Below are positions 1 through 9,673 of a DNA stretch of 64,000 nucleotides, one piece after another. This DNA comes from Cyclaneusma minus. Taxonomy: Eukaryota; Ascomycota; Leotiomycetes; Marthamycetales; Marthamycetaceae. Every line of letters begins with the position of its first letter. Positions within the stretch are counted from its first letter, which is position 1. Both the position numbers and the translations under genes were made by a program. The DNA lies in assembly GCA_037179335.1 (NCBI GenBank), contig JAKZHN010000006.1, forward strand, positions 744,001-808,000, given 5' to 3'. Under the pieces are notes generated by a model. That model was not told where the DNA came from. It made no database searches and saw nothing but the letters and a program-made list of their open reading frames with translations.

Positions 1-542
1 CAACGGTTGAACGGATACGCAAGCCACTGACGCGCGTTGGGGTTGCACGGCCGGCCCTTTTGTCGAGTCTCCCGAAAGGGCCGAGGGTTAGAAACTTTGT
101 CGGGTTTTCCATTCTCGTGCCTGTGATTCTGAATTCGATGTCTGCGTTGGGAGGAGAAAACTCAAGGCGTGCTATTGAGACGGTTATGGGCACGTGCGGG
201 CAGCACGTGCCACGTGTCAGCGCTTAACGCTGGAGCTAGCTAGTGCAATCGAGAGCGCGCCCTTCCCCTTCTCTCCTTAGACAAATACCAACCAGTAAAC
301 CCAGACCCTGCGCACATAAAACCCCGTACCTTGTACGGCTCGACACGTGCAAAACATATCCAACGCCAATGGTCAAAATCCCCCAGAATTTGCTGTAGGG
401 TAGGCACTCAGCAGCCCTTCCCAATTCCCGTCAAAGGTGGTATGGACTAATTGGGGTTCTATCGATCACTCTATCCCACCTTTTCTCTGGTAGAGGAGAG
501 TACGATCCATAGGCCCCTAATTAATACCATTCCCAATCCCTC
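1..542. other. intergenic, no gene seen
   Basis: I see no supported gene. The stretch lies downstream of the minus-strand methyltransferase that ends at 543. It contains several CACGTG-like E-box hexamers near 190-215, which may be coincidental. Its left edge is the window boundary, so a feature cut by it could be missed. Confidence 0.4.
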
Positions 543-1382
543 TCAACTTGGCTTCCTAGCCACGACAACCACCCTCGGCATACAAAGAGCACACCCCGTC
601 AAAGCCTCCTGGTACCCATCTGCAATCAACCCAAAGAATATCTCGGCGGCCTCACTCTTTCCAGTCTTGCTCAACTCCAGGGCGAACTCCTCGATGGACA
701 TCAGATGCTGTTCATTAAACGCCCTAATCAGCTCTTTCCCGTCCCCATAGTATTCGAGCCTCGAATCCGCAAATCCCTCTTTCTTAACAAATTGATCCAG
801 CTTCACCGTCCAGTCATGTCTTCCATTTGCCCACGTCATCTCTTTGAGTTTTTCCAGGCAGGGAGCTGCGAGAGAAGAATCGACTTTTTTGACCGACATG
901 TTCACACAGTCGAGCTCGTCCCATTGTAGATAGCCGCCTGGTTTGAGCATCCTGTAGAGGTTGCGAATCACGCCTGGTGCTGTTTCGGGGTTGACCACTA
1001 GGACTAGTAGTCGTATGTGGACATAGTCGTATTTGCCCACGAACTGTTCAGGGAGCTCGTCGAATATGTTCCACTTGTAGGTGGAGACATTGGAGGGTAG
1101 CCAGGAGGCGTGCGGTGCTTGAGACAAGTCCATGTCGAAGCCATCAAGCTGGGAAGAAGGGTATGTCCGCGCAACGTCCATGAGCCACATGCAAGTGCCA
1201 GCGGCGACGTCTGCGATTTTGGCATCGGGAGGGATGGAAATGGATGGATGGATGGTATATCCAAGGGCTTCTTTCCAGAGATAGTGCTGCAGGTTCAATC
1301 GGCACGCTGCAGCGTGGTTCCGTGAGAGCATATAGCCATGGCCGTCAGCGAGACTGAAGTCGATTTTCGCATCTGAGGCCAT
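543..1382 (-). CDS. UMTA/LaeA-like SAM-dependent methyltransferase
   Basis: Single-exon gene for 279 residues, probably a small-molecule or protein methyltransferase of the fungal UMTA/LaeA-like class. The N-terminal block with RLNLQHYLWKEALGY and the following motif I region (IADVAAGTCMW, about residues 56-66) are typical of the class. An acidic-loop block (DGFDMDLSQAP) and the YDYVHIRLL and MLKPGGYLQWDE blocks mark the rest of the Rossmann fold. The usual GTG of motif I reads GTC here, which may alter SAM binding or simply be family variation. The ATG is preceded by no longer in-frame extension with family resemblance, so I accept it. Such genes are often in secondary-metabolite clusters, but no synthase lies in view. 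The substrate cannot be inferred. Confidence 0.85.
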   Translation of the reverse strand: MASDAKIDFSLADGHGYMLSRNHAAACRLNLQHYLWKEALGYTIHPSISIPPDAKIADVAAGTCMWLMDVARTYPSSQLDGFDMDLSQAPHASWLPSNVSTYKWNIFDELPEQFVGKYDYVHIRLLVLVVNPETAPGVIRNLYRMLKPGGYLQWDELDCVNMSVKKVDSSLAAPCLEKLKEMTWANGRHDWTVKLDQFVKKEGFADSRLEYYGDGKELIRAFNEQHLMSIEEFALELSKTGKSEAAEIFFGLIADGYQEALTGCALCMPRVVVVARKPS

Positions 1383-1820
1383 GATGCTGGATGTGGTGAC
1401 TCGAATATCGACAAGCCAAGGATTGGAGTCTTAGAACGCGGGGAAGTAGTGTCTTCTCCAAGTTTTGGCAGAGTCCAGCCGGGAAGGATACTGAATGGGG
1501 GTCAGGAATCACTTGGGAAATCCGGAAGCTTCGGCTTCAATGTCCTTCCGGGCTGGGCCGCGGGCGGTCTCCATTTACCTAACTTCCCGGGCCCAAAACC
1601 TTACTCTAGTTGAAGGACGGTCAAATGGCGGTCACAACCTCTTTGCTGAAGTAACATGGAATACGAAGATTCGATGCCCTTGGAAACGGCCAAACGGTTG
1701 AACGGCCTGCTATTCGACAACATGTAGAGACTTGAATTTTCTGTACGGCCAATGGTGGATTCCCAGTGACACTCCTAGATCACTCTTACCGGCTAGGTAA
1801 TTAGCTGGGTTAACCAAAGA

Positions 1821-1852
1821 AAGGTCTGTGGCCTAAAAGGTCTGTGGCCTAA
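1821..1852. repeat. 16-bp tandem duplication
   Basis: Two adjacent perfect copies of AAGGTCTGTGGCCTAA. It is a small local duplication in intergenic DNA with no evident function. Confidence 0.9.
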
Positions 1853-3559
1853 AACATCTCGGATTGCACACAAAGTCTCCCAATTGCGGTAGCGCAAGGA
1901 CCTGTCAACGACACTGACCAAGGTCGACCGCGACATTTGTTAGTTGACCATGATGTGCCTCTCCAAACCAGCCAAGAATTGACGTCCACTTTCAACGGGC
2001 ATCGACCAAAGGCCAGCTGCACGCCTGCGAGACCGTAATCGTGGGCACCTTCACTATCCCCACCACCACTGGTCCATATATTCAAGTTTGTCGTGTGCGG
2101 CAAGGTTTGAATGTTCGCTACCGTTTCAAGTCCTGAATCTCCTCTTTCGGCCGACCACTCGGTGCGCTCTCTCTTTTAGACTCGAAAGTAAATTCAAAGT
2201 CTTCTTCTTTCTGCACTGTCACAAACAAACAAACGACGAGACGCACTCCCCCACACGCGAGCTGGGTACTTTATCTCGAGGATGATTCAGTCATCGAGTC
2301 CAATCTGGGCCTTGAAATGGTCGCAAAGTGCCAGAGCATGTTGAACCTCGGACCTCGTTCCCAGCACGGTGGTGCCAGAGGCAGACCTCACGATGACCGT
2401 TGCGAAGATCTGGCCAAGTCCAACGCGGGATATCGAGCTCATTTGACAGAAATTTGTCTTCGAGCGGCCTTCACCGCCTCGCAAACCCTGAGGGAACACG
2501 TGCAAACTCGAAAAGGACAAAAGACACGATGTACAGCGGAAAACGTCCTGAAGCGCAGCGCAGAAGAAAACAGCCATGGAAGGTGTTCACCATCCGACCT
2601 CTTGATCCCCAGCGAAAGCAAACGATTCCGGTACTTCTGACCAGAAAGCTCTGGTCTCGAGGATTTGCCAAGCCCGTGGCCCCCGAAGAAGTCGAGAATT
2701 GAATCGCCATGCGGGAATGTCATCAATGTGAAGGTTTGCCCGATCGCTCTGATTCGCAGCTTCATCGACAGCAGCACCGTTGAACAGCTTGCAGAAGGCG
2801 ATATCGAGAAGGTAGGATACAAAAGGAAAGAAAGGACAACCGCAGAGCCATGAGTCCGCGACCGGCCGGACTGCCAAAGCGATACATATTCCCTGCGCCT
2901 CCTATTTCCATCGAAGCGCGAGCGATGGATGAGATGGGGGAATGAAAATGGGAGAAGACGATGCCACGATCCAGAGACTTGGCGTGTTTCTCTTTAGCGC
3001 GTCGCGGGGCACGTCCCTCAATCTCAAATTCCAAAGCATCAAGGACGACATTTTCCATTGTCGTTCCTACTTACGCTCCATTCATTTATTTGCCTACCAT
3101 GAGGTATGTCCCATTCACTATTTGGTTTATTCCTTGGGAATCGAGGACCACATTATTATTCATGTCTCTATTAGACACGTATCTTTATCTTTCCCCGGTG
3201 GTGATCAATGTTAGACAAAGAGCTCCCTGCTGCTCCCGTCCTTTCCTAGATCGAACTGAAAGCATGGTCTTCAATTCCATTAGGTCGATCTTCGCGAGAT
3301 ACCCCTCGTTACGTCCGGTGCATTTGCTGTCGCCAAACTCCTCCGGGCGTCTTAGATCAAACCTCAAACCTCGATTTGCACCATGCCCTCCCAATAACAA
3401 AGTCTTGAGCTCTGTTTGACGACCTCACCACATCACACCCTGACTCCATCCACGTGCCCAGAGTCGCGTGACCTCCATTCAACTGCCTGCATTGGCCAGC
3501 TTCCACTTGCTCATCGACATGCCAGGCCAGTCACGTCCTTGACCATCTTTGTTCAAGAG

Positions 3560-3644
3560 GTATGCATACCCTGCTCTAGCTTGGGCTACCACAGTGTCTC
3601 CTATGCTGCCTTTACTTTCCTTTACTTATCCGTTCTGCGCGCAG
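3560..3644 (+). other. possible leader intron of the DNA methyltransferase
   Basis: A GTATGC donor at 3560 and a pyrimidine-rich tract ending in GCGCAG at 3644 would remove 85 nt just upstream of the ATG at 3662. Splicing here would leave the start codon in a short leader. This is inferred from the splice-site consensus only; no clear CTAAC branch site is visible. Confidence 0.35.
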
Positions 3645-3661
3645 TGCTCGAAGGTCCAACC

Positions 3662-6600
3662 ATGCCGTACCTCGCTCCCCGTCCCGTCATCTCCGAAACG
3701 GACAATGAAGACGAGTACGGGTCAGCTTTCGAATCCCCGTCCGACTTCCCGGTCGGCTCTCCGGGTGGCGGCTCCCCAGCTGCCAATGCAGAAGCTCCTG
3801 CGCCAAATACAGATGACGAAGTCTCAAGTGGAGCAAGCCATCATAGTCCAGCAGCAAAGGGTCTCTCGGTGAAAGCTGTTCGAGCTGGTGACTTGGTTTA
3901 CCCCAAGTCCTGCTACAGCGGATACGAGCCACCCCTGCCAGAAACCTCGGAAGGACTCGCTGTCGCAGAACTTCTTGAAGAGGCAGATGGCCAAGCCGAC
4001 ACCAGCTATGACGACTGTGAGTTCAAGGAATTACTTCTTGACGAGTTCTCGATCTACCTACCCGGCAAACTTGCACACCGAGGCTTTCAGCTAGTTTCTC
4101 TTCACGATCTGGCGACCGGCGACGGTAAATCTCTCTTTTACTTTGACGGTATTCTGAGCGTTGGCAACTCAAAGCGCTACGTCCAAGGTGTGCCTTTCAA
4201 AATATGCCAGATTGGCAACTATGGAAAAGACAGACACACACACGGCGGGAAGATCTGGATCCAGTCCCAGTTACGGGGCGATGAAGACGTGTTCTACAGG
4301 CTTGGCGAGCCGTCTCCCGAATATCAGAGATACCACAGCGGTTTCCTGTGGTTGGCCGATCTCGCGAAACACTTTGTCGATTTTGCCGAGGAAATGGTTG
4401 ATGGTGGTCCGTCCGTTACTACCAATACGCTTTGTCGCGAATTCTACGACTGGTTGGTCAAGGAGCATGGATCTAATGAGGCATTCAATCGGTGGTTCCA
4501 AGCGTATGGAAAGAAGGACTTTCGCCATGCGGTCTCGGCAAACATCGACTGGATTTACAAAGAGAGTGTCGGAGTGTATCCTCGATTGGAGAAGGAGCCT
4601 ATTTTCGACGAGCTACTGCGCAAAACAGCAGTTCCGGAACGCCGTCTTGTACACCAAAAGACGAGCGTCACCCAATATGTTTACACCTGCTTCAAACACA
4701 TCCAGTTCGCGGATCAGCTGGAAGTGGTGACGCCTTCGGACAAAGCCAAGGCAAAACAAAAGGCCCATGGAAAACGCCTTCATTTGACTGTTGACGCCTC
4801 TCGCTCGCCTACCCCAAGCAGGAGCTCTTCGAAGTTACAGGGGGACGAGTCTCCTGCTCCCAGGAACGGTCGGAGTATTGACCTTTCGTCTATCAAAACC
4901 GGCGATGTGATTGCTGTCCCTCCCGACGGGTCTAACAGCAAATGGAAGACCGAAAAGAGCAAATGGCGTCCAGACAATGAAGACGAGATCTGGTATGCCT
5001 ATGTCTTGGGAGAGCGTCCTACAAAAGCAAAGACACGGACATTCGATGTGATCTGGCTTTACAAGCCTTCCGAGACAATCTGTAACAACATGCCGTACCC
5101 GCATTCGCACGAGCTGTTCTTTAGCGAAAACTGTACTTGCCTACACAAGTCGAGAGACGAGGAAAGTCCGGGTATCAAGGAAGACGAGATTATGTCTAAG
5201 GTCTCGATTACTTGGTTTGGCAGTCCAGACACATGCAAAACAGACTTTTTTGTTCGGCAGACATACTTGGTGTCGAACGTCTTTGTTACGTTCCAGGAAT
5301 CCCACAAAGCCTGCGCGCACTCCCCCAAACGACCGGTATCTGTTGACGCTACCCGCGAGTACAGAATTGGAGACACGGTTCTTGTACATCCACCGGTCTC
5401 TGAAGAGTCGCGGCTACTGGAACCACGGGAAATTGTGGGTTTCAGAGGCACGGGGACCAAAGATCGCGTGACATTGCGCCGGCTACTGCGAAGAACTGAA
5501 GTCGATCCAGAGTCTCACAGCCGGCCAAATGAACTGGTGTACACGGACGATTGCTATGAATTGGCTGCAGACAGAATCGAACGCCGATGCCTTGTCCGGT
5601 TCTACAGCCCAGAAGACGTCGGAGAGAACATCCCTGCACCATACAACCGAGATGGCACAGGCGATGCATTCTACATCACAACGAGACTTGACAAGGAAAA
5701 GCGGTTGATGCCCATTGGAGATGAAGTCCCTCCTTCACTGATCCAAGGATTTGACCCCAAAGCTGAGCCACCCAAAAGGAAACTCCGGGGACTAGATCTT
5801 TTCTGTGGCGGGGGTAGCTTTGGTCGTGGTCTCGAAGAAGGTGGCGCTGTGCATAACGAATGGGCAGTGGATTTCAACACCAATGCTATCCACACATACC
5901 ATGCAAACCTTGCTTCTCCGTCGGACACAAAGCTGTATTTGGAGTCAGTCGATGACTTCTTGTACAAGGCAATGGAAGGGACCGCCAACTATCCTTTGCC
6001 GGGGGACGTTGAAGCGATATGGGCCGGCAGTCCATGTACAGGATTTTCAAACTTGAATTCGAAGAAAGAAAACGATTCGAGCCAGAAAAACCAATCGCTC
6101 ATAGCCTCGGTGGCTGCCTACGTTGATTTTTTCCGACCCAAGTACGCTATTCTGGAGAATGTCTTGGCTATGTCCAACAAAGAAAAGCGAGACGAGGATA
6201 TCCTATCACAGATGAATTGTACATTTGTGGGAATGGGATACCAAGTCAACGTGGTACTCATTGATGCCTGGAGCCACGGCAGCGCGCAAACCCGCAACAG
6301 ACTGTTCATCTTGATAGCAGCGCCGGGCATGGAGCCTTTGAGAAAACCGCCACTTTCTCATTCTCACCCCTCTACAGTTAGGAGACACGCTTTGGGCAGA
6401 ATGTCTTACGGTGTCGAGTTTGGAGAACGAGAGTTTGTGGAAACCCCATTTCGATTCGTTACAGCTGAAGAGGCAGTTGAAGACCTGCCAGACATAGGAG
6501 ATGGGACGGCGCCCTGCATTCGATATCCGGACCATATGGTTAGGGTGACCAACCTCTTGCGAAGCCAGTTCTTGGCTATACCAAGATATCCACGGGGCCT

Positions 6601-7738
6601 TAATTTCTGGCTTGCGTTCTCTCAGGGCTACATGACGGCGGGCGAAAGGACGCTTTTCCCGGATCGCACGAAAACGGGCGCGATTCCTCAGCGAGTCCAA
6701 AAGGGCTCGAGTGCTTGGGGAAGAATTGACTGTTGCTACCTGTTCCCCACGATCGCCGCCAAATGCATGCCAGCGGATGGTTACTCCGGCAAAATGCTCC
6801 ATTGGGACCAGCCGCGGAGAATCACGGTTATGGAAGTCCGCCGAGCACAAAGTTTCCCTGACGAGGAACTCATTACCGGCAAAACTTCCGATGAACAATG
6901 GAAGATTGTGGGCAACTCTGTAGCACGTACTGTGGCTTTGGCTCTGGGGCTTTCTTTACGAAAAGCCTGGCTGAAAGAACCGTCATCTTTACCATCGGCA
7001 GCTGTTCAACGAGTCGCGGAAGTTCAGGAAAACAACCCTCCTGGACGTGCAGTCGTGCACAGGGGCAGCAAAGAGGCGCAGCCATGTGCCAGGGCACCGA
7101 AGAGCCGGAGCGGAGGTTTGTCCATGGTTTCGAAACTGAGTCACGCCGACAAGGATGGCACCAGCGAATCCGACGCTCAGTATTGCTCGACCCTCAAGAA
7201 GCAAGTTCTGTTGTCATCTCATGATGACGACGAGGAGGCAGCAACCTCTGCCAGCAGTTCTATGCAGCCTCGCAAGCGCAAGCCCTCGGCGTCGCCCAAA
7301 GCAGCAAGGCGACCATTGCAGCGACTCAGAGTCGAGTGTGAGGACGTACGCAATAGCAAGTCCAGATCTGGCACACCGGCACGACCTGGTGCCACTGGAA
7401 GGATTGTAAAGCAGAAGAAGGCACAGGCAGACGACGATGATGACGAGAACGACGAGGAGGCCGAGGACGAGGAGGTGGATAGCGACATTAGCGAGACCAT
7501 TGAATCCTACTTCACGATTGAAGCTCGTCGCCCAAGAAACGGACGTCCTACTACGGTGGGCCGTTGGTCCCGTCGTTTCCCGCGTTGCCAACCCCCTGTC
7601 AACAATGGTCATGAGCCCATCGATGACGAGTCCGTCGATGACGAGCGCATTGATGATGAGCGCATTGATGATGAGCCCATTGTGATCTCGGACGACGAGG
7701 ACGCAGACGACGAGGGCTTCGCATTCGAGTTCACTTAG
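3662..7738 (+). CDS. dim-2: DIM-2-type DNA (cytosine-5) methyltransferase
   Basis: Encodes 1358 residues in one exon, near the usual length for fungal DIM-2. Residues about 90-260 resemble a replication-foci-type domain. Two BAH-like domains follow at about 406-550 and 565-676, the first starting IKTGDVIAVPP. The catalytic domain starts with LDLFCGGGSFGRG (about 710, motif I). The catalytic Cys is near residue 792 in SPCTGFS, then ENV near 830, QTRNRLF near 875 and a final GNSVART motif near 1084. The motif IV residue after Cys is Thr instead of the common Gln. The tail is highly acidic and ends in short Asp-rich repeats (IDDERIDDER). DIM-2 enzymes maintain cytosine methylation on repeats and RIP-mutated DNA in the nucleus. 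I chose the ATG at 3662 because it has A at -3 and the upstream frame lacks protein-like composition. Confidence 0.9.
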   Translation: MPYLAPRPVISETDNEDEYGSAFESPSDFPVGSPGGGSPAANAEAPAPNTDDEVSSGASHHSPAAKGLSVKAVRAGDLVYPKSCYSGYEPPLPETSEGLAVAELLEEADGQADTSYDDCEFKELLLDEFSIYLPGKLAHRGFQLVSLHDLATGDGKSLFYFDGILSVGNSKRYVQGVPFKICQIGNYGKDRHTHGGKIWIQSQLRGDEDVFYRLGEPSPEYQRYHSGFLWLADLAKHFVDFAEEMVDGGPSVTTNTLCREFYDWLVKEHGSNEAFNRWFQAYGKKDFRHAVSANIDWIYKESVGVYPRLEKEPIFDELLRKTAVPERRLVHQKTSVTQYVYTCFKHIQFADQLEVVTPSDKAKAKQKAHGKRLHLTVDASRSPTPSRSSSKLQGDESPAPRNGRSIDLSSIKTGDVIAVPPDGSNSKWKTEKSKWRPDNEDEIWYAYVLGERPTKAKTRTFDVIWLYKPSETICNNMPYPHSHELFFSENCTCLHKSRDEESPGIKEDEIMSKVSITWFGSPDTCKTDFFVRQTYLVSNVFVTFQESHKACAHSPKRPVSVDATREYRIGDTVLVHPPVSEESRLLEPREIVGFRGTGTKDRVTLRRLLRRTEVDPESHSRPNELVYTDDCYELAADRIERRCLVRFYSPEDVGENIPAPYNRDGTGDAFYITTRLDKEKRLMPIGDEVPPSLIQGFDPKAEPPKRKLRGLDLFCGGGSFGRGLEEGGAVHNEWAVDFNTNAIHTYHANLASPSDTKLYLESVDDFLYKAMEGTANYPLPGDVEAIWAGSPCTGFSNLNSKKENDSSQKNQSLIASVAAYVDFFRPKYAILENVLAMSNKEKRDEDILSQMNCTFVGMGYQVNVVLIDAWSHGSAQTRNRLFILIAAPGMEPLRKPPLSHSHPSTVRRHALGRMSYGVEFGEREFVETPFRFVTAEEAVEDLPDIGDGTAPCIRYPDHMVRVTNLLRSQFLAIPRYPRGLNFWLAFSQGYMTAGERTLFPDRTKTGAIPQRVQKGSSAWGRIDCCYLFPTIAAKCMPADGYSGKMLHWDQPRRITVMEVRRAQSFPDEELITGKTSDEQWKIVGNSVARTVALALGLSLRKAWLKEPSSLPSAAVQRVAEVQENNPPGRAVVHRGSKEAQPCARAPKSRSGGLSMVSKLSHADKDGTSESDAQYCSTLKKQVLLSSHDDDEEAATSASSSMQPRKRKPSASPKAARRPLQRLRVECEDVRNSKSRSGTPARPGATGRIVKQKKAQADDDDDENDEEAEDEEVDSDISETIESYFTIEARRPRNGRPTTVGRWSRRFPRCQPPVNNGHEPIDDESVDDERIDDERIDDEPIVISDDEDADDEGFAFEFT

Positions 7739-8489
7739 GTGGACGAACGGCCATTGCCTTACCATCAACCTTTGCTGACAACCTTTGCTTTCCAACTCTG
7801 CTTGCAACGGACTGGGATGGGGCTGTACATAAATACAACATTGCTAGCTACATATGGGTGGGCTTGGGATTGTTGGCTTGAAAACAGCATCATGGATATC
7901 CTTTGAGAGCAGTCGGCCTGGCACGGCAGTGGCAGGACTTTTCAGGGTGGAGACACCATTGGGAAGCATCATGGCTTGGTTTGGTGGATGGGATGGACAG
8001 GCCAGGTTCGTACGAGATGTTGTAAAAGATCCAGCTGGATATGCTTTCCAGAAACAACTGCGGACTTCTAGTTCTCAGAGTCTGGCAGACAGCAATGAAA
8101 CAATTCATCAATGGCCGCATATTGCATCGTGACTAATGCCTGATACGAAGATCACCAATCGTGAATGCCCTTCAGCTTCCTCGCATCGAGATATTTCTGC
8201 ACAATGGAATGTACGGATAGTGGTAGACTTTGTACTCGCTGCGGACACCATATGAGGCATTTGTAATTCGTGACATTTTTTGCGCTATTGAAATCTGATA
8301 CATTGAATAATTTCTCCAACAAAAACCACATCGCGAAGCTGGCGAGCAAGCTCTGAAACTGAAGTGCGAACGAGCTGTACTGGGCTTCTTCCGCGGGGCG
8401 CACCTTAACCATCATCAGTATGTATCCAGATCCCTCGGCCCGCCACTTCACATCCTCGCCCGAACAACACCACGACTTGCCTGCGTCTG
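7739..8489. other. intergenic, no gene seen
   Basis: Spacer between the DNA methyltransferase and the RING protein genes, which share a strand. It should hold the 3' end of the first and the promoter of the second. I see no other supported feature. Confidence 0.5.
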
Positions 8490-9518
8490 ATGGAACCGGT
8501 CGACGCCTACGACACACGGGCCAAAATACTCCAAACCACACTCTCCGAAATCGCCCAAAACAGCTCCGCGAGCGCCAGCAACGAAGAATCATGCTGCGTA
8601 ATCTGCCTTGATCGCATCAGCGACCAAGCCATCGCCACACCCTGCCAACACTCCACCTTCGACTTCCTCTGCCTCACCAGCTGGCTCGAACAGCAGCAGA
8701 AATGTCCGCTCTGCAAAACACCCATCACAGCCGTCAAATACAGCTTTGACCTCATCAACGGCGCACACGAAACCTACCAAGTCCCGCTGCCGAAAGCGAA
8801 AGCACCAGCACAGGCACAAAGACCCGTAGAACGTTCTTATTTTCAGCGACATACATATCGCCCGAGACGACACACACCTGCGCCGACAGAAGACGAAGCC
8901 CTCCAGCGGCGCCGCCACATTTACCGACACCAGCTCTACTCCCTCCACGTCGGATCCAACCGCCTCTCACGTTTCCGCGACCTCACACCTACCCTCTTCG
9001 CCAATTCCCCCGAGCTCCAATCGCGCGCGCGCAAATGGATACGCCGCGAGCTCCGCGTTTTCGAATTCCTAAGTCCTGACTCCACGAATGAGAATGCGAA
9101 TAGAAGAGCGAATAATGCCGAGTTTTTGCTGGAATATATATTGGCGATACTGAAGACGGTGGATGTGCAGGGGGCGGGAGGACAGGCGGAGGAGATGCTG
9201 CAGGAGTTTTTGGGGAGGGAGAATACGAGGTTGTTTTTGCATGAGTTGAGGCAGTGGTTGAGGAGTCCGTATATGGAGTTGGGGGATTGGGATCGGAATG
9301 TGCAGTATAATGAAGGTGGGCTAGGGGTGAAGGAAATGGAAGGGGAGCGGGATGGTCAGCGAGGTTCCCAATTGTTTGGGCAAAAGGAGCGAGTGTGGAG
9401 AGGCGGAGGCGGACGGGGAAGAGGGCAGTCTTCGTCGGGCTATGACCGGTATACACCCTACGATTCTAGGAGACGTCGGGGAGAGGAAATGGCTCGGAGA
9501 CGATACATTCCCGATTGA
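8490..9518 (+). CDS. Topors-like C3HC4 RING finger protein
   Basis: Single exon, 342 residues, a probable E3 ubiquitin ligase. A RING finger spans about residues 35-75: CCVICLDRI, then PCQHSTFDFLC, then KCPLCKTPI. After a basic, proline-rich linker comes a region with RRRHIYRHQLYSLHVGSNR and, further on, RARKWIRRELRVF, a pattern known from Topors-type ligases in animals and fungi. The C-terminus is Gly/Arg-rich (RGGGGRGRGQ) and ends in an Arg-rich tail, suggesting RNA or nucleic-acid contact. Substrate unknown. The stop codon overlaps the start of an unrelated P-loop-like reading frame, described separately. An alternative upstream ATG near 8420 is in another frame. Confidence 0.85.
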   Translation: MEPVDAYDTRAKILQTTLSEIAQNSSASASNEESCCVICLDRISDQAIATPCQHSTFDFLCLTSWLEQQQKCPLCKTPITAVKYSFDLINGAHETYQVPLPKAKAPAQAQRPVERSYFQRHTYRPRRHTPAPTEDEALQRRRHIYRHQLYSLHVGSNRLSRFRDLTPTLFANSPELQSRARKWIRRELRVFEFLSPDSTNENANRRANNAEFLLEYILAILKTVDVQGAGGQAEEMLQEFLGRENTRLFLHELRQWLRSPYMELGDWDRNVQYNEGGLGVKEMEGERDGQRGSQLFGQKERVWRGGGGRGRGQSSSGYDRYTPYDSRRRRGEEMARRRYIPD

Positions 9519-9673
9519 AGAACCTCGAGCGGTCTTTCGGACCGCCAGGTACCGGAAAGACCTTTGTATCGCTCGCTGGCCTGAAGGTCATGCTGAACAA
9601 TCTGGATACCAGGAGACCCGCCGGCCATAGCGACGGCTCAGACCAACCTATCCCGTCTTTCACGTCCCGCTAA
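9515..9673 (+). pseudogene. relic of a P-loop helicase (NFX1/UPF1-like) gene
   Basis: A short open stretch reads LKNLERSFGPPGTGKTFVSL and continues with GLKVMLNNLDTRR before a stop at 9671-9673. GPPGTGKT (9539-9562) is a full Walker A motif in the form used by superfamily 1 helicases such as NFX1-type and UPF1-like proteins (commonly QGPPGTGKTFV). No DEAD/DEAH-type box or other helicase motif follows, and the 5' side runs into the RING gene in another frame. I read this as a small piece of a dead or rearranged helicase gene. It could be chance, but eight consecutive motif residues plus a family-like context make that less likely. Confidence 0.5.

Larger units (their letters stand above)
1383..3661. 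other. intergenic and 5' flank of the DNA methyltransferase
   Basis: There is no convincing gene in this 2.3 kb. Open frames occur on both strands between about 2290 and 2880 but overlap each other and show no recognisable domain. A 16-bp direct tandem duplication (AAGGTCTGTGGCCTAA) lies at 1821-1852. The right part probably holds the promoter and leader of the methyltransferase gene. The reading frame of that gene is open back to 3416, but the extra residues look like non-coding leader. Confidence 0.5.

Noticed and set aside
2287..2877. Overlapping open frames on both strands upstream of the DNA methyltransferase
   Set aside because: Several frames overlap on both strands, none shows a domain or signal peptide, and composition differs from the real genes.
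3416..3661. 82-residue N-terminal extension of the DNA methyltransferase
   Set aside because: It lacks family resemblance, contains a likely leader intron, and the ATG at 3662 has a better context.
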